From positions 1 to 10,948 of the forward strand of contig JAIPCS010000116.1 in assembly GCA_021738105.1 (NCBI GenBank): a DNA stretch of 10,948 bases. The letters run 5' to 3'. Origin of the DNA: Sulfuritalea sp. (GTDB lineage: Bacteria; Pseudomonadota; Gammaproteobacteria; Burkholderiales; Rhodocyclaceae). A model generated the notes under the pieces. That model was given only the letters and a program-made list of their open reading frames with translations. It made no database searches and was not told where the DNA came from. Position numbers and translations under genes: made by a program. Below are positions 7,518 to 10,948 of the stretch, in pieces (position 1 is the first letter of the stretch; each line of letters starts with the position of its first letter).

Positions 7518-8882
7518 ATGATGAAGCAGATCACTGCAGGGTCGCCCCACTCGCCCAACGCAATGCGCAAGAGGTCATCAGCAGCTGACAGCGTTGATCT
7601 TAGTTCAATACTGTCGCCAAGATTGATTCGCTCCTATCGCCGATTCCTTCCTCACCAGTTCATGAATCTGCTTGGCAAAGCTAGCGTTTCCGACATTAAG
7701 CTAGGCGACAGTATTGAATTAAACATGACGATCTTGTTCTCGGATATCCGGGACTTCACGTCACTGTCTGAATCCATGACTTCGCGGGAGGCCTTTAGGT
7801 TCATCAACGCGTACCTCAAGGAGATGGAGCCCGCCTTGTTTGAGTCGCATGGTTTTATCGACAAATACATTGGCGACGGGATTCTGGGAATATTTCCCAA
7901 CAGCGCCGACGACGCGTTGAGTGCTTCGCTTTCAATGCTGAAGCGTCTCAAGGGATTCAATATCATTCGACGGAAAAGTGGCGCTCCTCCCATCCGTATT
8001 GGCATCGGCCTTAACACGGGTCTCGTGATGGCCGGCGCAGTTGGTGGTTCCCATCGGATCGAAACAACAGTTATTGGCGATGCAGTCAATCTTGCTTCTC
8101 GTCTCCAGTCTCTCACCAAGACGTATGGCGTTCCAATATTGATTAGCGAGCATGTCCTTTACAGTCTCGAAGAACCAGAGTCGCACGACATCCGCTTTGT
8201 TGACCGGGTGCGAGTCAAAGGGAAAGAGCAACCTCAGTCAGTGTATGAGGTGTTCGATGCCGATCTTCCGAAATTGAAGCTGGCGAAGCGGCGCGCCAAA
8301 TCAATATTCGAGGAAGCACTCGCCAACTACCACTGCAGGGACATATCAAAAGCACGCTCGCTATTGCGCCGCTATCTCGCTGCTTGCCCCGACGACACGG
8401 TAGCGCGAGTCTATGCAGAACGCTGCGCCCGTTTCACCAAGACAGGTATTCACGAGGGAACGGGTGAAATTGGGATGCCTATTGTCTGGAGCGAGAACTG
8501 CAAAATCAACCATCCTGAGATTGATAAACAGCATCGGGAACTATTCGCGAAGGTGAACAAGTTCGTTAGCGAAATACGCGAGGTCAAAAAAGCTTCGCAG
8601 GTTGAACCTCTTGCAATGTTTCTCCACAAATACGTAATCGAACACTTTGAAACAGAAGAGCGAATAATGCGAGAAAAGGGATATCCGCTACTTATGCTGC
8701 AGCAGCAACAGCATGAGCGATTCAAGAAGGATTTTGCCTTCCTTGAAGGGGAACTTTGCAAGAAACTCGCCACGCAGCGAACTTTCATGCTTTTCAAGAT
8801 TCAGTTGCTGATCGTGGACTGGCTAGCAAACCACACGATGAAACTGGACAAGCATTTCGGCAAGTATTTGTCCCGCGCCTGA
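7518..8882 (+). CDS. Class III adenylate cyclase with C-terminal hemerythrin domain
   Basis: Predicted to make cAMP from ATP under control of a diiron or iron-binding hemerythrin module. Layout of the 454 residues: a polar lead (1-33); YRRFLPHQFMNLLGK (about 40-54), a segment often placed just before cyclase domains; the class III cyclase domain (about 64-245); a TPR-like stretch (about 255-300) with FEEALANYHCRDISKA; and a bacteriohemerythrin domain (about 315-452). Cyclase residues: metal-binding Asp76 (FSDIRDFT) and Asp120 (KYIGDG); Lys116 and Thr184 at the purine-selecting positions, favouring ATP over GTP; Asn191 and Arg195 (NLASR) for transition-state binding. The catalytic set looks complete. 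Hemerythrin ligands: His339 (DKQH), His376 and Glu380 (HFETE), His399, His439 and Asp444. The position expected to be His four residues before His399 is Gln395. There is no membrane segment. It may be O2-, NO- or redox-responsive; the signal is inferred. The start could be either of two adjacent ATGs (7518 or 7521). Confidence 0.9.
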   Translation: MMKQITAGSPHSPNAMRKRSSAADSVDLSSILSPRLIRSYRRFLPHQFMNLLGKASVSDIKLGDSIELNMTILFSDIRDFTSLSESMTSREAFRFINAYLKEMEPALFESHGFIDKYIGDGILGIFPNSADDALSASLSMLKRLKGFNIIRRKSGAPPIRIGIGLNTGLVMAGAVGGSHRIETTVIGDAVNLASRLQSLTKTYGVPILISEHVLYSLEEPESHDIRFVDRVRVKGKEQPQSVYEVFDADLPKLKLAKRRAKSIFEEALANYHCRDISKARSLLRRYLAACPDDTVARVYAERCARFTKTGIHEGTGEIGMPIVWSENCKINHPEIDKQHRELFAKVNKFVSEIREVKKASQVEPLAMFLHKYVIEHFETEERIMREKGYPLLMLQQQQHERFKKDFAFLEGELCKKLATQRTFMLFKIQLLIVDWLANHTMKLDKHFGKYLSRA

Positions 8883-8915
8883 ACCGGCCAGAACAACGAA
8901 AGAAAGGGAACGGTT

Positions 8916-9389
8916 ATGCCACGCAATGTACCGGAGTTGTCACAAGTAATGAATAGTATGGTCGTGCTTGAGAAGGCGTTGGCCGAACTGTATCAGGCAT
9001 GCAGTGAACAGTTTCCTGAAGACAGTAAGTTCTGGCTTGCCATAAGTCATCAAGAAGAGTTGCATGCCGTGTTCATTGGGGAACTCGCCGCCCTCGTCTC
9101 GTCTCACCCGCAAGAGTTCAAGTTTGGACGCCCATTCAACACGGTGGCCATCACGACGATCATGTCCAACGTCACGAACTCCATAGATCAGGTTCGAGAG
9201 GGACAGCTTGATAGGAGGCAGGCATTGCTCATGGCCAGAGACATCGAGAACTCAGTGCTGGAGGCGAAATACCATGAAATCGTCAGCACGGACAATATTG
9301 AGTTCACGAAAACCATCAACCGGATAATGAGGGATACCGCTTCCCACAAGAGCTTACTCGCCGCCAAGGTCGCAAGTAATCAGGGTTGA
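8916..9389 (+). CDS. Ferritin-like/rubrerythrin-like four-helix protein
   Basis: A 157-residue, soluble, mostly helical protein. The first half carries LEKALAELYQACSEQF and then a classic ExxH step, HQEELHA (Glu47, His50), preceded by Glu19 or Glu24. This is the first half of a diiron four-helix bundle as in rubrerythrin and related ferritin-like proteins. The second half has an acid-rich helix, DIENSVLEAKYHE (Glu111, Glu116), but the last helix reads RDTASH, where the residue three before His144 is Thr rather than Glu, so the second ExxH is imperfect. It may bind a diiron centre of altered type or none. It starts 33 bases after the cyclase-hemerythrin stop, with a purine-rich site (aaaggga, about 8903-8909), and so is probably co-transcribed with it. 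Likely roles are iron or oxygen/peroxide handling near the sensor. The fold is fairly secure; the function is not known. Confidence 0.75.
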   Translation: MPRNVPELSQVMNSMVVLEKALAELYQACSEQFPEDSKFWLAISHQEELHAVFIGELAALVSSHPQEFKFGRPFNTVAITTIMSNVTNSIDQVREGQLDRRQALLMARDIENSVLEAKYHEIVSTDNIEFTKTINRIMRDTASHKSLLAAKVASNQG

Positions 9390-9762
9390 TAACCTCGGAA
9401 GCCTGCCGATAGGAGTCCGCAAGCAACTCACATCAGTTAGGTACTGCAATGTAGCGGGAGCCAACATTGGCGATGCTTTATGCGTGGAAATTGGGCGGCT
9501 GGTATTAGAGAGGACCTTCCGTTCCAATGGGTAGAACTGAATTCAGGTTGTAGGCTGGCTCCGGCCAATTCCGAACACTGCCGTTCGATTCGAGTGGTAC
9601 AACAGTCATTGGTGATGTCCGCGTCATCAGTCAGCAAACAGTCTGTAGCACTCATTCCCAGATCAAGAGACCATCGTCTCTTGCTGACCAAGCTGAGACG
9701 GCCACCAGACTGCCTCTCAGGCAGGTGTGCTACCGGTTACACCCACGCCATCGTCCCGCAAC
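9390..9762. other. Spacer without a supported gene; contains two hairpins
   Basis: This 373-base stretch closes the lower-GC block. A plus-strand frame of 116 codons starts at 9480 but has no recognisable domain, is rich in Ser and Arg in a way typical of chance frames, and runs into the antisense 3' end of the DUF3301 gene, so I do not call it. Two perfect hairpins are present: caagagac (9664-9671), loop catc, gtctcttg (9676-9683); and ctgcct (9710-9715), loop ctc, aggcag (9719-9724). They lie between the 3' ends of the ferritin-like gene and the convergent DUF3301 gene. This suits bidirectional termination or mRNA-end protection, although neither has a T-tract. The rest shows nothing I can identify. 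Confidence 0.5.
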
Positions 9763-10116
9763 TCAGTGCCAGGGGACGCGAAGTACCACCGGCTCCGGTG
9801 GATCCTGTTGCTCGGGCAGATTCAGATTGATCACGACGACCCGGCTGCCCAGCATCACAATGCTTCCGGGTCGGCGATCATTGCCGGTGTCGCTGTACTC
9901 GAAGCCATAGACCCGACGAAAATTCAACTGCCCTTCGTTGTTTCGGGCAATGCCGATTTTGGAGATGGCCACGGTAAAGTCGAGCAGCAGCAGTGATTCA
10001 GCATTGCAGGCCGACCTTGCCGCGGACACGGCGACTTCGCGGGCCTTGAGGCTGTCAAGCCATAGCCAGCCGGCGGCGGCGATCAGTAGCAAGCCTGTTA
10101 AATCGAATAAATCCAT
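9763..10116 (-). CDS. DUF3301 family protein with N-terminal membrane anchor
   Basis: A 117-residue protein of unknown function that matches DUF3301 as I remember it. An N-terminal hydrophobic helix (about 3-20, LFDLTGLLLIAAAGWLWL) is followed by DSLKAREVAVSAARSAC, then LLLLDFTVAISKIGIARNNEGQ and the family signature RRVYGFEYSDTGNDRRPGSIVMLGSRV. The family is small, mostly from beta- and gammaproteobacteria, with one membrane segment and a soluble tail. The ATG is at 10114-10116 on the complement, preceded only by a weak site. It is divergent from the PGDYG gene (99 bases between starts) and convergent with the ferritin-like gene. It has no evident link to hydrogenase function and probably belongs to the host backbone. 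Family assignment is by recognition of conserved residues; the role is unknown. Confidence 0.85.
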   Translation of the reverse strand: MDLFDLTGLLLIAAAGWLWLDSLKAREVAVSAARSACNAESLLLLDFTVAISKIGIARNNEGQLNFRRVYGFEYSDTGNDRRPGSIVMLGSRVVVINLNLPEQQDPPEPVVLRVPWH

Positions 10117-10215
10117 GGATCAAGCCTAACCGATTTCGTCGGCGTGCAACGCCCGTGCCGCTGCACGTGCCGGGCTTGTGAGACACTTCGGCTCCGTTTA
10201 TCGATTGCCGCCACC

Positions 10216-10653
10216 ATGCTGGAACTCAAGAATATCGATCTGCGCGAAGATCGGCGCGCTGCCCGCTTCGTCAAGCAGGAAATCGTCGACGTTGTTTTCG
10301 CCCGGGACGATGGCGAATTGATCAGCCGCGAAGGCCCCAACCGTTTTGTCCGGGGTGATGCTCTGGTTACCGGGTCGACCGGCGACCGCTGGAGCGTCTC
10401 GCGTCAACGTTTCGATTCCAAGTATCTGCCCGCCGGGACGCAGGCGCACGGAGCTGACGGGCGCTATGCCGCGCGACCCGTACCCGTGCTGGCACGGCAG
10501 ATGGAGCAGGACTTCAGCCTTTGCCGATCCACAGGTGGCGATCTGTTGCAAGGCCGGGCCCGGGACTGGGTGCTGCAATACGCGCCGGGTGACTTCGGCA
10601 TTGTCGAGAATGCTCGTTTTGAGAAAGTCTATCGGCCGCTCGGCGACGTCTGA
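10216..10653 (+). CDS. PGDYG-domain protein of unknown function
   Basis: A 145-residue soluble protein. The C-terminal half contains RPVPVLARQMEQDFSL, then ARDWVLQYAPGDFGIVENARFEKVYRPL, the pattern that gives the PGDYG family its name (here PGDFG). The N-terminal half, with KNIDLREDRRAARFVKQEIVDVVFA and SREGPNRFVRGDALVTGSTGDRW, also reads as normal conserved protein. The same frame opens at 10144, but its first 24 codons are Cys/Arg-rich and unlike protein sequence, so I place the start at the ATG at 10216, although no clear ribosome-binding site precedes it. The opposite strand has an open frame of 182 codons across the same region (10198-10746), which I regard as a high-GC shadow. Function is unknown. 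Confidence 0.8.
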   Translation: MLELKNIDLREDRRAARFVKQEIVDVVFARDDGELISREGPNRFVRGDALVTGSTGDRWSVSRQRFDSKYLPAGTQAHGADGRYAARPVPVLARQMEQDFSLCRSTGGDLLQGRARDWVLQYAPGDFGIVENARFEKVYRPLGDV

Positions 10654-10748
10654 TCCCGAAGAATTTTCATGAAACAGATAGGGTTTGCGAGTGATTTCCT
10701 GAGTGCGTTCTCTGGCCTGAATCGTCCCGCCTGGGGTACATTTCACTC

Positions 10749-10948
10749 ATGAACGCGACAGGCAAGAAACACGGATCATCCGATGGGCTTGGCGGTAAAC
10801 GCGGCCAGAGCGAAAACGCCGCGTCTGCAGACCCGCCACGCTCAGCCATGACCGTGGACATGTTGGCGGCGGTGGCGGGTGCTTCGGCCGAAGACGGCAT
10901 CTGGCTCGATGTGATTCACAAGATGGATGAGGTCTACAACGACCTGCT
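10749..10948 (+). CDS. hoxJ: N-terminus of probable HoxJ/HupT-type PAS sensor histidine kinase (3' end outside window)
   Basis: The first 66 residues are visible. After a low-complexity polar lead (MNATGKKHGSSDGLGGKRGQ and onward) comes TVDMLAAVAGASAEDGIWLDVIHKMDEVYNDLL. As I recall, the last part, WLDVIxKMDEVYxDLL, is the segment that precedes the coiled coil and PAS domain of hydrogenase-associated sensor kinases of the HoxJ/HupT type. In the known pathway HoxJ autophosphorylates and phosphorylates HoxA, and H2 binding to HoxBC inhibits this. The gene is in the right neighbourhood for hoxJ and on the same strand, which supports the call. No kinase or PAS residues are inside the window, so it could be another PAS kinase of the same N-terminal type. 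The ATG overlaps the stop of a 27-codon frame (10669-10752), which could couple translation. Confidence 0.55.
   Translation, partial: MNATGKKHGSSDGLGGKRGQSENAASADPPRSAMTVDMLAAVAGASAEDGIWLDVIHKMDEVYNDL

Noticed and set aside
7126..9473. 9-base inverted repeat tcgccaatg (7126-7134) and cattggcga (9465-9473) flanking the lower-GC block
   Set aside because: A match this short between two spacers of 300-400 bases is expected by chance about as often as not, and there are no transposase genes or target-site duplications.
9480..9830. Plus-strand open frame of 116 codons
   Set aside because: There is no domain, the composition is like non-coding DNA, and it overlaps the 3' end of the DUF3301 gene on the other strand.
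4150..10500. tggcac matches as sigma-54 (-24/-12) promoters
   Set aside because: The matches lie inside coding sequence and lack a properly spaced TTGC element.
10198..10746. Minus-strand open frame of 182 codons over the PGDYG gene
   Set aside because: The plus strand carries the clear PGDYG-family pattern; the minus frame has no recognisable motif.
1..10948. CRISPR arrays, tRNA or rRNA genes, insertion sequences with transposase, attachment sites
   Set aside because: I saw no regularly spaced repeats, no RNA gene sequence and no transposase or integrase motifs on either strand.

Overview
The window is a GC-rich, betaproteobacteria-like [NiFe]-hydrogenase maturation and H2-sensing locus, interrupted by a lower-GC block of redox and second-messenger genes. 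The betaproteobacterial guess rests on gene order matching the Ralstonia/Cupriavidus hyp-hox cluster (hypD-hypE-hypX-hoxA-hoxB-hoxC-hoxJ), on DUF3301 and PGDYG proteins that I associate with this class, and on the style of the intergenic repeats. It is an inference from recall, not a database result.

Layout, all on the plus strand unless noted. At 1-1052 lies the end of hypE, whose reading frame runs off the left edge; it makes the cyanide ligands of the Ni-Fe site. At 1062-2789 is hypX, which makes CO for the same site. At 2790-2991 is a spacer carrying a dispersed-repeat-like element. At 2992-4428 is hoxA, an NtrC-type regulator. At 4429-4540 is a second repeat-like spacer with strong hairpins. 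At 4541-6975 are hoxB and hoxC, which overlap by ATGA and encode the small and large subunits of a cytosolic regulatory (group 2b) hydrogenase. The lack of a Tat signal, the large subunit ending exactly at the CxxCxxH motif, and Ile/Phe at the two gas-channel positions all point to an H2 sensor rather than an energy-conserving enzyme.

From about 6980 to 9760 GC content drops. This block holds a receiver-domain fragment (7302-7517), a class III adenylate cyclase fused to a C-terminal hemerythrin domain (7518-8882) and a ferritin-like/rubrerythrin-like protein (8916-9389). The receiver fragment and the cyclase share a frame and are separated only by one TAG codon. The spacers on either side (6976-7301 and 9390-9762) hold no gene I can support.

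From 9763 the GC-rich background returns: a DUF3301 membrane-anchored protein on the minus strand (9763-10116), a divergent PGDYG-domain protein (10216-10653), and the start of a gene (10749 to the right edge) whose N-terminus resembles HoxJ/HupT-type PAS sensor kinases. If that is right, the H2-signalling chain HoxBC-HoxJ-HoxA is complete, but the kinase is separated from hoxBC by about 3.8 kb that includes a putative O2/NO/redox-responsive cAMP module. That arrangement is the most unusual feature of the window.
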